Under the pieces are notes generated by a model. The model saw only the letters and a program-made list of their open reading frames with translations. It searched no databases and had not been told where the DNA came from. Below, piece by piece: positions 1-8,162 of a stretch of DNA of 40,002 nt; position 1 is the first letter of the stretch, and the number at the start of each line of letters is the position of its first letter. Origin of the DNA: JAPUDQ01 sp964535835 (GTDB lineage Bacteria; Patescibacteriota; Saccharimonadia; Saccharimonadales; Saccharimonadaceae); contig CAZHUZ010000005.1 of assembly GCA_964535835.1 (NCBI GenBank), positions 1 to 40,002 of the forward strand. Reading direction: 5' to 3'. The translations under genes and the position numbers were made by a program.

Positions 1-76
1 TGGCAGGGGTAGCAGGACTCGAACCTACGACACCCGGTTTTGGAGACCGGTGCTCTACCAACTGAGCTATACCCCT
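1..76 (-). tRNA. tRNA-Trp (CCA)
   Basis: Read on the minus strand this folds as a full cloverleaf. The 7-bp acceptor stem starts AGGGGTA, the anticodon stem CCGGT/ACCGG encloses loop CTCCAAA with anticodon CCA, the T-loop is TTCGAGT, and the terminal CCA is encoded at 3..1. A TATACT box at 105..100 is a candidate -10 for it. The anticodon is the normal Trp one, and no Trp-UGA reader is seen in the window. Confidence 0.95.
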
Positions 77-293
77 AAGTATCTGTCGGTACGACGACCA
101 GTATAACAAACATATCCTAGAGAAGTGAAATATTTGCGCTATTTCACATTGTAATTGCCATAAGCGCTAGCACTCATATTTTACCGTGTCAAGTACAATA
201 TAGTATTCTTGCTTATTATTTTATACATATCAATCTGTTATTTCGTTGCGTATAATACTACGTATAAACACACAATTATCACCGCAAATCTGC

Positions 294-299
294 TATAAT
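294..299 (+). promoter_or_regulatory. extended -10 promoter of the PH-like gene
   Basis: TATAAT preceded by TGC (291-299) is an extended -10 box. No good -35 is seen 17 nt upstream. The predicted start near 306 gives a leader of about 20 nt that carries the AGGAGG ribosome binding site of the gene starting at 327. Confidence 0.6.
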
Positions 300-326
300 A
301 GTAATTACATTATTAGGAGGAGTGCT

Positions 327-1022
327 ATGACACATGAGCCCGCAAACCATAATGGTTATCAAGAGCCCACTAGCCCTTCTCCGACGCTACGCTTTATACA
401 ACGTTTTTATTTAAAGATGGGGCAGACTGCGACTGATACTCTTGTAAAAACCCAGTCTGTGTTGCAAAAAGAGATCATGTTGCCCAAACCTGCTCCTGAA
501 TTCATACAGTCATTTGTCGCAAAACAGGGTTACAAGCGTCACCCGCGCTCAATGGCTGATATCACCGATCTCATCGAGCGTTCAAATGAAGTCCTCGCCA
601 AAGCCACTACTATTTTTCCCCTCGATCCGTTTCCTGACACTATTACGCTCGATCGAACCAAATTGACCGTGACGACGCGCGGGTTCTTGCGAGCTGACAT
701 CATGAGTATTCGCATCGAAGACATCCTTAACGTATCATCATATGTAAATCCTTTTTTCGGTTCACTGACCATCGCAACTCGTGTCCTTAGCTCAGATGAC
801 CACTTCACTATCCGTTTGTTGCCTCGTCAAGACGCTATCCATCTCAAGCATGTCATTCAAGGATTTGTTATCGCTCGGCACAATAACATCGTCTGCGATC
901 ATCTCAGTCGTGAAGATCTACTAGAAACACTCATGGAGCTAGGACGTGATAGCAAGTCAGACCGCTACAAACCCCGCACTGTTACAGCACCGCGGCGACT
1001 ACTACGATCGCAGACCAGATGA
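327..1022 (+). CDS. hypothetical protein with a PH-like (DUF304-type) segment
   Basis: A 231-residue protein. I chose ATG 327 because a strong AGGAGG (315-320) sits 6 nt upstream; a longer in-frame reading from 246 has no such site and crosses the promoter. Residues 1-70 are polar and probably partly disordered. Residues about 100-185 alternate short hydrophobic strands with the pattern leading to NPFFGSLTIATR, which resembles bacterial PH-like domains used as membrane-associated scaffolds. No signal peptide or membrane segment is seen. The last 41 nt overlap the convergent cyoE gene, so the two transcripts are antisense at their ends. Function unknown; the PH assignment is a pattern-based inference. 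Confidence 0.75.
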   Translation: MTHEPANHNGYQEPTSPSPTLRFIQRFYLKMGQTATDTLVKTQSVLQKEIMLPKPAPEFIQSFVAKQGYKRHPRSMADITDLIERSNEVLAKATTIFPLDPFPDTITLDRTKLTVTTRGFLRADIMSIRIEDILNVSSYVNPFFGSLTIATRVLSSDDHFTIRLLPRQDAIHLKHVIQGFVIARHNNIVCDHLSREDLLETLMELGRDSKSDRYKPRTVTAPRRLLRSQTR

Positions 1023-1839
1023 GTAGTACAAGCAATGACGTTTTGAATTGGTTGCGACCCCACGTTGTTGTGTCTGTATGTTTGGTATAGAGTTTATTCA
1101 GCATCCATAGACAAAGTAGTACTGTCAAAATGGTATATATCATCCCAAACCAATACCCGAGCGCAATAGCTGAAACGACAAATAAGACGGCATACAGCTT
1201 CATCTCGAGGATGGTATGTTGATCGCTTGTTGCGATTGGCATGACAGGTATCCCGGCTGCTTTATAATCACTCTTTCGAAAAAGCGCTATGGCAAAAAAG
1301 TGCACCATTTGCCACCCGACCATAGCGATAAATAGCAACGCTGCGACGATATCAATTGACCCTCCTGCCGCAACGTACCCAATAACAGGAGGAATTGCAC
1401 CCGGTATAGTACCAATCAATGTGGCATGACGCGTCCGTCGTTTTGCTCGTGTATATACAATCGCATACATTATCCATCCGACTACACCTAGCAGCGCGCC
1501 CACTATCCCACTCGAGACAAACAGCAAGGCGACGCCTGTGACGAGTAAGACCGCTGCGTAAATCAGCGCATGCCTCAGAGATATATCGTCCACCACAAGC
1601 GCTCGCCGTTTCGTCCGTGCCATTTTACCGTCAATATCTCGGTCATACATATTGTTGGCTACACAGCTCGATCCCATAACGAGAGCTACCCCTACCAGCG
1701 CAAGCAAAAAGTCATAAAAATTGATGAATAGCGTGCTTGCGTAAGCAAAATATCCAGCGACAAACGCAATCGTGTTGCCATAGACAATGCCTGGTTTTGC
1801 CAACCAATAGTAGCGAGAAAATGTTTGGCGTAGACTCAC
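982..1839 (-). CDS. cyoE: protoheme IX farnesyltransferase (heme O synthase)
   Basis: A 285-residue membrane prenyltransferase that adds a farnesyl group to heme B to make heme O, the high-spin heme of cytochrome bo3. The aspartate-rich motif N-x3-D-x3-D is at residues 62-70 (NNMYDRDID). The second conserved loop, with FRKSDYKAAG followed by IPVMP, matches the UbiA/CyoE family. About eight to nine hydrophobic segments are visible. It is the last gene of the cyoABCDE operon, and its start overlaps the cyoD stop by 1 nt. The 3' end runs 41 nt into the convergent gene at 327-1022. Heme must still be made or imported; no heme biosynthesis gene is seen in the window. Confidence 0.93.
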   Translation of the reverse strand: MSLRQTFSRYYWLAKPGIVYGNTIAFVAGYFAYASTLFINFYDFLLALVGVALVMGSSCVANNMYDRDIDGKMARTKRRALVVDDISLRHALIYAAVLLVTGVALLFVSSGIVGALLGVVGWIMYAIVYTRAKRRTRHATLIGTIPGAIPPVIGYVAAGGSIDIVAALLFIAMVGWQMVHFFAIALFRKSDYKAAGIPVMPIATSDQHTILEMKLYAVLFVVSAIALGYWFGMIYTILTVLLCLWMLNKLYTKHTDTTTWGRNQFKTSLLVLLIWSAIVVVAAVL

Positions 1840-2198
1840 TAGTGATTGATACCTTCGTCATGCATCATCGTTTCGACGGCATCAGGATTCATCATGTTGT
1901 AGTCGAGATTATTCATTACCCATATCGATCCGATAACGATAAAGAGAACAACCATCACCATTGTCCAAAATGCCATTGAATTCCAACGTGGTTTTTCTTC
2001 ACGCCCGAGATGTAAGAAAAATATCAGTTGAGCTATTACTTGCAATACTGCTAATAACGAGAGCAATACAACTGTATTAAGCGATAAATATGTTGACGGT
2101 GACTGAACGAGGACATAGGTGTTTACCGTCAATGCAAGCGATACGACATAACCAATCACATACGGCATGCGTGGATGTTTTTGTAGCCAGTCGTTCAT
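1839..2198 (-). CDS. cyoD: cytochrome bo3 quinol oxidase subunit IV
   Basis: A 119-residue protein with three predicted membrane helices, typical of CyoD/COX4 bacterial proteins. The conserved stretch VIAQLIFFLHLG and the following charged turn are diagnostic of the family. It assists CuB and heme assembly of the oxidase in E. coli. Its start lies 4 nt inside the end of cyoC and its stop overlaps cyoE by 1 nt, so translation is probably coupled. Slightly longer than E. coli CyoD (109 residues) through an extended, His- and Met-containing C-terminus. Confidence 0.92.
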   Translation of the reverse strand: MNDWLQKHPRMPYVIGYVVSLALTVNTYVLVQSPSTYLSLNTVVLLSLLAVLQVIAQLIFFLHLGREEKPRWNSMAFWTMVMVVLFIVIGSIWVMNNLDYNMMNPDAVETMMHDEGINH

Positions 2199-2782
2199 GA
2201 TAGTACTCCTAGCGCATACACAAAGGTAAAGATAAATATCCAGATAACATCAAGGAAATGCCAAAACAGTGTGAATAGTGTGAGGCGTTTGATCGTGGTG
2301 TGTCCGATACCTTTTTTGATAAGTACCCACATGAGTACTCCTGCCCATATTAGGCCAGCTGTGATATGCAAACCGTGTGTCCCAACGAGGGTGAAAAATG
2401 CCGACAGAAACGCGCTCGTCCACCAGCCGTGACCTTCACCAGCGAGTGCTGCAAATTCATGGAGCTCCATTGCTAAGAATCCTAGTCCGAGCAGTATGGT
2501 TATGCCAAGATACAATAGCGCACCACGTTTATTTTTTTTGCGTGCTTCGAGCAGTGCCAGCCCACTCGTCATGCTACTCGTGAGCAGCAGTATGGTTTCT
2601 GTCAGAACAAATCCCATATCAAAAAGCTCTCGACTGGTCGCTCCTCCAGCTACATTGCCGCGTAGTACGGCGTAGGTCGCAAAGAGACTAGCAAACAGTA
2701 AACAGTCAGTCATCAGGTAAATCCAAAATCCGAGAGAAACGGTTTCTTTATCGTGAGCTTGCTCTGTCGTCGTCATTTTCAT
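2195..2782 (-). CDS. cyoC: cytochrome bo3 quinol oxidase subunit III
   Basis: A 195-residue integral membrane protein of the cytochrome c oxidase subunit III family with five predicted helices. Family signatures are visible: FWIYLMTDCLLFASLFATY near the N-terminus, GTHGLHITAG in the middle and FWHFLDVIWIFIF near the end. It contacts subunit I and stabilises proton uptake. The start overlaps the cyoB stop by 4 nt, and a ribosome binding sequence GGAGC precedes it inside cyoB. Length is close to E. coli CyoC (204 residues). Confidence 0.94.
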   Translation of the reverse strand: MKMTTTEQAHDKETVSLGFWIYLMTDCLLFASLFATYAVLRGNVAGGATSRELFDMGFVLTETILLLTSSMTSGLALLEARKKNKRGALLYLGITILLGLGFLAMELHEFAALAGEGHGWWTSAFLSAFFTLVGTHGLHITAGLIWAGVLMWVLIKKGIGHTTIKRLTLFTLFWHFLDVIWIFIFTFVYALGVLS

Positions 2783-4746
2783 GCCGCAGCTCCTTTCGCC
2801 ATTTTCTGCACATGCTCGGCAGTAACGAACTCCTGAGTGTCTTCACATGTCGCGCGCCATATGATGATACCGACTAATGTAATCAACATCACAATCGCCA
2901 GCCACCAGATATGCCATATCAATCCAAAGCTCATGACTGCGGCTACGCCAGCCATTATCATACCTGCACTAGTTGATTTTGGTTCGTAGAAGTCTTCATA
3001 CACTGCTTTTTTCGGCTGTTTTAATTGTTTATCTTCCCAGAACTGATCACGTTTCGTAACGTGTGGGATTGCTGTGAAGTTGTAGCTCGGTGCTGGTGAA
3101 GGTACCGACCATTCAAGTGTCCGAGCATCCCATGGATCGTCACCGACGCGCAGCTCATGACGCTTCCAGATACTATATGCCAGTTGGGTAAGCTGTAGTA
3201 GTACACCAAACAGGATGATACAGAACCCGACAGCGGCCACGATAAATAGTGCTTGCCACCCCGGGTTTGCATCATAATGATCAAGACGCCGCGTGACACC
3301 CATAAGTCCGAGCGCGTAAAGTGGCGTAAAGGCGACGACGAATCCAAGTATCCACGAGAGTGCGGCCGCCTTACCTAGACCCTCATGAAGTTTAAATCCA
3401 AAGATTTTCGGAAACCAATACGATAGTCCGGCAAAATAACCAAAGACGACTCCACCGATCAACATGTTATGAAAATGTGCAACGAGGAACAGGCTGTTAT
3501 GTAGCTGAAAATCAACCGCCGGTAATGCATGGAGAACCCCAGTCATACCACCGATAGTAAAGGTCACGACAAACCCCATAAACCACCACATCGGGCTGGT
3601 GAAATGTATCCGTCCTCGATACATTGTAAATATCCAGTTAAACAACTTGACGCCGGTCGGGATAGCGATGATCATGGTGGCTATTCCGAAGAATGCATTG
3701 ACATCCCCTCCCGCACCCATCGTAAAGAAATGATGCGCCCAGACGATATAGCTGAAGAATGCAATCGCCATCAGTGCCCAAACCATGCTGGTATAGCCGA
3801 ATAGTCGTTTGCGGCTAAAGGTCGCCACGATTTCCGAGAACATACCAAACGCCGGCAATATGACAATGTACACCTCCGGATGTCCCCACGCCCAAATAAG
3901 GTTGATATACATCATCGGGTTACCGCCAAGATCGCTCGTGAAGAAATGCATACCCATGAGTCGATCGAGGCTCAACATACCGAGTGTTGCCGTCAGGATA
4001 GGAAAAGCGAACATAACGAGCATCATGGCGCCGAGAACACTCCATGCAAACATCGGCATTTTCATCAAGCTCATACCAGGTGCTCGCCTTTTGAGGATAG
4101 TCGTGATGAAATTAACCGCCGATAACGTCGTACCGATACCGGATAGCTGCAGTGCCCATATCCAGTAATCAACCCCGACGCCAGGGCTATATTCAAGTTC
4201 ACTCAGTGGAGGATAGTTCAGCCAACCGGCAGCGGCAAATTCACCGTAGATCAATGATAGATTGACGAGCGCCATACCGGCAAAAAACAGCCAAAAACTT
4301 ACTGAGTTGAGAAACGGAAATGCAACGTCACGTGTACCAAGCATCAGTGGTAATACGAGGTTGATAAGCCCAAACATCAGACCCATCGCTACGAAAAATA
4401 TCATAATTGTCCCGTGCGCGGTAAATACTTGCTGGAAATGATCAGGACTCAAAAATCCAGAATTCCCAGCGGCAACTGCCTGCTGTGCCCGCATCATGAG
4501 CGCGTCACCTGCCCCACGAAGAAGCATGATAACGGCAACAACGATGTACATGATACCGATTTTTTTGGCATCAAGGCTTGTCAGGTAGTTTTTGTATAGC
4601 CATGTCCATTTTTTAAAATACGTCAGCAGTGCAACGACGGTTAGTAGGCCACCGACGATAGATAAGGCGCCTCCCCATACGATTGGATCATGTGGCAATG
4701 CATCCCAAGACATTCGTCCAAACATATCAGTGTGCTCCTCCGTCAT
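2779..4746 (-). CDS. cyoB: cytochrome bo3 quinol oxidase subunit I
   Basis: A 655-residue heme-copper oxidase catalytic subunit. All ligands can be placed: His111 and His426 (low-spin heme), His424 (high-spin heme), and His289, His338 and His339 (CuB), with the His289-Tyr293 crosslink motif HPEVY. The D-channel Asp140 and K-channel Lys367 are kept, making it an A-type proton pump. The E. coli quinol-site residues correspond to Arg77, Asp81, His103 and Gln106, all present, so quinol is the expected donor. Starts 20 nt inside cyoA. No quinone biosynthesis gene is seen nearby, so the quinone could be obtained from other cells (inference). Confidence 0.97.
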   Translation of the reverse strand: MTEEHTDMFGRMSWDALPHDPIVWGGALSIVGGLLTVVALLTYFKKWTWLYKNYLTSLDAKKIGIMYIVVAVIMLLRGAGDALMMRAQQAVAAGNSGFLSPDHFQQVFTAHGTIMIFFVAMGLMFGLINLVLPLMLGTRDVAFPFLNSVSFWLFFAGMALVNLSLIYGEFAAAGWLNYPPLSELEYSPGVGVDYWIWALQLSGIGTTLSAVNFITTILKRRAPGMSLMKMPMFAWSVLGAMMLVMFAFPILTATLGMLSLDRLMGMHFFTSDLGGNPMMYINLIWAWGHPEVYIVILPAFGMFSEIVATFSRKRLFGYTSMVWALMAIAFFSYIVWAHHFFTMGAGGDVNAFFGIATMIIAIPTGVKLFNWIFTMYRGRIHFTSPMWWFMGFVVTFTIGGMTGVLHALPAVDFQLHNSLFLVAHFHNMLIGGVVFGYFAGLSYWFPKIFGFKLHEGLGKAAALSWILGFVVAFTPLYALGLMGVTRRLDHYDANPGWQALFIVAAVGFCIILFGVLLQLTQLAYSIWKRHELRVGDDPWDARTLEWSVPSPAPSYNFTAIPHVTKRDQFWEDKQLKQPKKAVYEDFYEPKSTSAGMIMAGVAAVMSFGLIWHIWWLAIVMLITLVGIIIWRATCEDTQEFVTAEHVQKMAKGAAA

Positions 4747-5647
4747 TATGTTGCATATCGTGACTCATCTCACCCGTACTATGGGGCATTGTGTATTTCT
4801 CAATAATTTTCTGGTAAAGATTGCTGTCATGGAGATGGTAATACTGTGGCTTCGGAAGAATTGATGGCTTGGCGAGTTGATCATACGACGTCATTTCTAG
4901 GTGATCAGCGGGTGTGTCATTGCCTGCAAGTTTTTGCCACCAGCTAGTGAATTCATCACTGCGAACTGATCGAACCGTAAACTTCATATCGGCAAACCCT
5001 TCGCCGCTGATATTTGACGAAACACCCTTGAACTCTCCCGTCCTGTCTGCAACAAGATGGAGTTGTGTATTCATGCCACTCATGGCATATATCTGACCGC
5101 CAAGCTCGGGTATCCAAAATGAATTCATCGGCGCATCAGATGCAATTGAAAAATTAATCGGCGTTTTTTCTGGTATCACCAACTCATTGACACTCGCAAC
5201 TCGTTGTTCAGGATAGATAAAGAGCCATTTCCATTGCAGCGCAACGACCTGGACTTTTATCGGCTTTACGTCACTATCAAGCTTACGAAAAGGATCGAGT
5301 GAATGCGATGTTTGCCAAGCGATAAACGACAAAATAATGACGATAACGATAGGTATTCCCCACCATATGCTCTCAAGACCACGGTGATTATCCCATTTGG
5401 GAGTGTATTTGGATTTGGTGTTAGTCGCTCGATATTTCCAAGCAATGAAAAAGAGTAAGCCAAAGACGGGAAGGACAACAACGGACATTATGATGACAGC
5501 GAGATACATCAGATTTCGCTGCTGGATGGCAACATCGCCGCTAGGCTGAAGCACAACCGGGTCTTTGACAAATAGCCAGAGTGCAGCAGATAGTCCACCT
5601 AGGACTACAATCAAAATCAGCGCCACTCCCCAATGTTGCTTCTTCAT
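4727..5647 (-). CDS. cyoA: cytochrome bo3 quinol oxidase subunit II
   Basis: A 306-residue protein with an N-terminal hydrophobic segment, a second helix around residues 48-70, a third around 95-112, then an extracytoplasmic cupredoxin domain containing VVALQWKWLFIYPEQ. The CuA-binding cysteines of cytochrome c oxidases are absent, in agreement with a quinol oxidase. The whole protein lacks cysteine, so the lipobox Cys of E. coli CyoA is also missing and the N-terminus should stay as a membrane anchor. The C-terminal tail is His- and Met-rich. First gene of the operon; a TATATT box (5661..5656) lies 8 nt before the ATG, giving a leaderless or nearly leaderless message. Confidence 0.95.
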   Translation of the reverse strand: MKKQHWGVALILIVVLGGLSAALWLFVKDPVVLQPSGDVAIQQRNLMYLAVIIMSVVVLPVFGLLFFIAWKYRATNTKSKYTPKWDNHRGLESIWWGIPIVIVIILSFIAWQTSHSLDPFRKLDSDVKPIKVQVVALQWKWLFIYPEQRVASVNELVIPEKTPINFSIASDAPMNSFWIPELGGQIYAMSGMNTQLHLVADRTGEFKGVSSNISGEGFADMKFTVRSVRSDEFTSWWQKLAGNDTPADHLEMTSYDQLAKPSILPKPQYYHLHDSNLYQKIIEKYTMPHSTGEMSHDMQHNDGGAH

Positions 5648-5723
5648 GTAGTTTCAATATAGCATAGCCAGAGCGGACTATGCTAGCATAGACATAACAG
5701 TTTATATCCAAAAAGGGAGTCTC
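5648..5723. promoter_or_regulatory. divergent cyo/ndh promoter region with operator-like repeats
   Basis: This 76-bp spacer serves two respiratory transcription units running in opposite directions. It holds the 14-bp perfect palindrome CTATGCTAGCATAG (5678-5691) and a further copy of its half, TAGCATAG, at 5660-5667. The latter touches the candidate cyoA -10 box (5656-5661). The arrangement suits a dimeric regulator able to block cyo and possibly ndh. The regulator is not in the window. AAAGGGAG at 5713-5720 is the ndh ribosome binding site. Confidence 0.5.
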
Positions 5724-6899
5724 ATGCATATTGTAATCGTCGGTGGTGGATTTGGAGGCATCAAAGCCGCTCTCGAATTGGCGAAAGATCGCGGAAATAC
5801 CGTCACAATTATCTCTGACAAAGATCATTTTGTTTATTACCCCTCTCTCTATGCCGTTGCAACCGGTGGTGCACGCAAACAATCATTTGTCCCATTGAGC
5901 AAAATTGTGCACGGTACGCGCATCAAGCTCATCCAAGATACAATCACGAGTTATGATCCGGCACGGAGAATTGTTACAAGTAAAAACCATCATTATAGTT
6001 ATGATCGCGTGATCTTTGCTCTCGGTGTCGTGACAAGTTATTTTGGTATCAAAGGCCTAGAGGATTACAGCTATGGTATCAAATCACATGATGAAATCGT
6101 TCGTTTTCGCAAGCATTTACACGATGAATTGACATCCGAGCGAAAAATTGACAAACAATATGTTGTAGTTGGGGCTGGACCGACTGGTGTAGAACTAGCT
6201 GCTTCATTGGCGAGCTATATTGATCATATTGCCTCAGCTCACAACATAAAGCACAGCCGTATACGTATCAAATTGGTCGAAGCCGCACCACGCGTATTGC
6301 CTCGCATGAGTGAATTTGCCAGTAGCTCGATTCATGAACGACTGACCAAACTCGGTGTTGATGTGCTCGTCAATGAAAAGGTTGAGTGGCAAGATAACGA
6401 CGAGGTATTCGTCAGTGGTCGCTCGCTGCCGACACGAACAGTCGTCTGGACATCGGGTGTTGCTAATCATCCTTTTTTTGCTAACAGCCACCAATTTACT
6501 TTGAGCCCCAATGGCAAAGTTGTCGTCAACGAGCATTTACAAGTTGATCCTGCAACATACGTTATAGGCGACAATGCCTTTACACCGTACAGTGGCCTCG
6601 CACAGACGGCACTTCACGATGCTCGCTTTGTTGCTGATGATATCAGGCGCGACAAAAATCACTATCTACGTCCAGACTACTCGCCATATAAACCTCCTGT
6701 GGTTATACCTGTCGGAAAGCGATGGGCTGTAATGGAGTGGAATTGGATATGCATCCGCGGATATTTCGGTCATCTGATTCGGCGTGCAGCTGATTTTATC
6801 GGCTATTATGATCTTTTACCGCTCAAAATGGCATTTGATGCATGGCGTGCGTCAGAAAGTCGAGAAGACTTATGCGAAATCTGCCAAAAATCTAAGTAG
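5724..6899 (+). CDS. ndh: type II NADH:quinone oxidoreductase (NDH-2)
   Basis: A 391-residue FAD enzyme moving electrons from NADH to quinone without pumping protons. FAD-binding GGGFGG is at residues 7-12, the NAD(H)-binding dinucleotide fold VVVGAGPTG at 147-155, and the second FAD contact VIGDN with the quinone-side motif AQTALHDA near residues 276-295. The strong ribosome binding site AAAGGGAG precedes ATG 5724. With the divergent cytochrome bo3 it forms a minimal two-enzyme chain: NADH to quinone to O2. The C-terminus is short and ends with a CEIC pair, and no clear membrane-anchoring amphipathic tail is seen. A sulfide:quinone reductase is a less likely alternative because the expected redox cysteines are missing. 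Confidence 0.88.
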   Translation: MHIVIVGGGFGGIKAALELAKDRGNTVTIISDKDHFVYYPSLYAVATGGARKQSFVPLSKIVHGTRIKLIQDTITSYDPARRIVTSKNHHYSYDRVIFALGVVTSYFGIKGLEDYSYGIKSHDEIVRFRKHLHDELTSERKIDKQYVVVGAGPTGVELAASLASYIDHIASAHNIKHSRIRIKLVEAAPRVLPRMSEFASSSIHERLTKLGVDVLVNEKVEWQDNDEVFVSGRSLPTRTVVWTSGVANHPFFANSHQFTLSPNGKVVVNEHLQVDPATYVIGDNAFTPYSGLAQTALHDARFVADDIRRDKNHYLRPDYSPYKPPVVIPVGKRWAVMEWNWICIRGYFGHLIRRAADFIGYYDLLPLKMAFDAWRASESREDLCEICQKSK

Positions 6900-6980
6900 A
6901 GCTCTTGATAACCTAATTCTAGAGGAATATACTAAAGATATTATAAAAAGGTTACGCTAAAAAGTAGGCGTGGGTTATAC

Positions 6981-8162
6981 ATGCGGATACTAATGCTAGG
7001 GTGGGAGTTACCACCGCACAATGCTGGCGGAATGGGTGTCGTGTGCTATCAGATGGCGCGCGCGCTTGCTGGGCGTGGCGCTCAGATTGATTTTGTGCTT
7101 CCCTACACCGCTGATCACCCTGGCACTGAGTTTATGAACATTATCAGTCACCAAGCAAAATCTCCTTATGGTCGTGACAAGGGAACATTTGTCTATGATA
7201 CAAATTATGCAGAAAACTCCGCCATGCACCAATTGCAGCAAGATTACTTATCGATAGCTGTACAACATGCCAAAAAATACCCGCCCGATGTCATCCATGC
7301 CAATGACTGGTTGACTCTGCGTGCTGGTATGGCTGTCAAAAAAGTAACAAAAAAACCGCTCATCGCACACATCCACGCAACAGAATACGATCGTGCTGGT
7401 GGAAAAAATGGTAATCCTATTATCCATGATATAGAGCAGACAGGCCTAATGATGGCCGATCGGATCATCGCTATTAGTAAACTGCAACGTGATCTCATAG
7501 CTGAACGCTATGACATACCTCAGAAAAAAATTGAAATTGTTCATAACACAATTGATTATGCTGATTTCTCAGATCAAGTCGATGGCGATACTTATCGCTA
7601 TGCAAAGCGTATGCAGCAGGAAGGATATTGTGTCGTCAGTGTTATGAATCGCTTGACGGTTCAAAAAGGTTTGGCGTTTTTTATGCGAGCCGCCGCCAAA
7701 GCATCGCAACGGCTTAGTCGTTTTGTCTTTATCATCGGTGGTGACGGTGAACAACGCAATGAACTTATCGAGATGAGTGCTGATCTAGGAATTGCCGACA
7801 AAGTATTATTTCCTGGGTTCGTCCGCGGTAAAGAATGGCGAGATGTCTTTGCCGTATCGGATGTATTTGTGATGAGTTCTGTCAGTGAACCGTTTGGGAT
7901 CACCGCGCTTGAGGCTGCCGCTCACGGCTGCGCTACTGTCATCACCAAACAATCTGGTGCAGGCGAAGTTATTATCAATGGTTTCAAGTATGATTATTGG
8001 GACGAGGATCGTCTCGCTGATATCTTGATCAACCTCGCTTCATCATCAGCATTGACAAGCCATCTCCAGGCCAATGCACTCGAAGAAATTCGAGGTAAAT
8101 CCTGGAATGATGTTGCCTCTCGGTTTATCGAACAATATACAAAAGTAGGAGCGATCGCATGA
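6981..8162 (+). CDS. family 4 glycosyltransferase (glycogen/starch synthase-like)
   Basis: A 393-residue GT-B fold enzyme. The N-terminal domain opens with ILMLGWELPPHNAGGMG, the glycine-rich acceptor/donor loop of glycogen synthase-like GT4 enzymes, followed by DVIHANDW (103-110). The C-terminal domain has NRLTVQKG (223-230, Lys for the donor phosphate), GGDGE (253-257) and the retaining EX7E motif E303-E311. Pairing with a GH57 enzyme 4 nt downstream suggests storage alpha-glucan or alpha-glucoside metabolism, though a cell-envelope glycan is possible. Upstream TTATAC lies directly before ATG 6981 and no Shine-Dalgarno is seen. Function beyond alpha-glycosyl transfer is inferred. Confidence 0.85.
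   Translation: MRILMLGWELPPHNAGGMGVVCYQMARALAGRGAQIDFVLPYTADHPGTEFMNIISHQAKSPYGRDKGTFVYDTNYAENSAMHQLQQDYLSIAVQHAKKYPPDVIHANDWLTLRAGMAVKKVTKKPLIAHIHATEYDRAGGKNGNPIIHDIEQTGLMMADRIIAISKLQRDLIAERYDIPQKKIEIVHNTIDYADFSDQVDGDTYRYAKRMQQEGYCVVSVMNRLTVQKGLAFFMRAAAKASQRLSRFVFIIGGDGEQRNELIEMSADLGIADKVLFPGFVRGKEWRDVFAVSDVFVMSSVSEPFGITALEAAAHGCATVITKQSGAGEVIINGFKYDYWDEDRLADILINLASSSALTSHLQANALEEIRGKSWNDVASRFIEQYTKVGAIA

Noticed and set aside
125..147. Hairpin GTGAAATA/TATTTCAC between tRNA-Trp and the PH-like gene.
   Set aside because: Short AT-rich palindrome upstream of both genes and without a T-run; could be an operator but nothing else supports it.
3529..4864. Plus-strand open frames opposite cyoB and cyoA.
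   Set aside because: Shadows of strongly conserved genes on the other strand.
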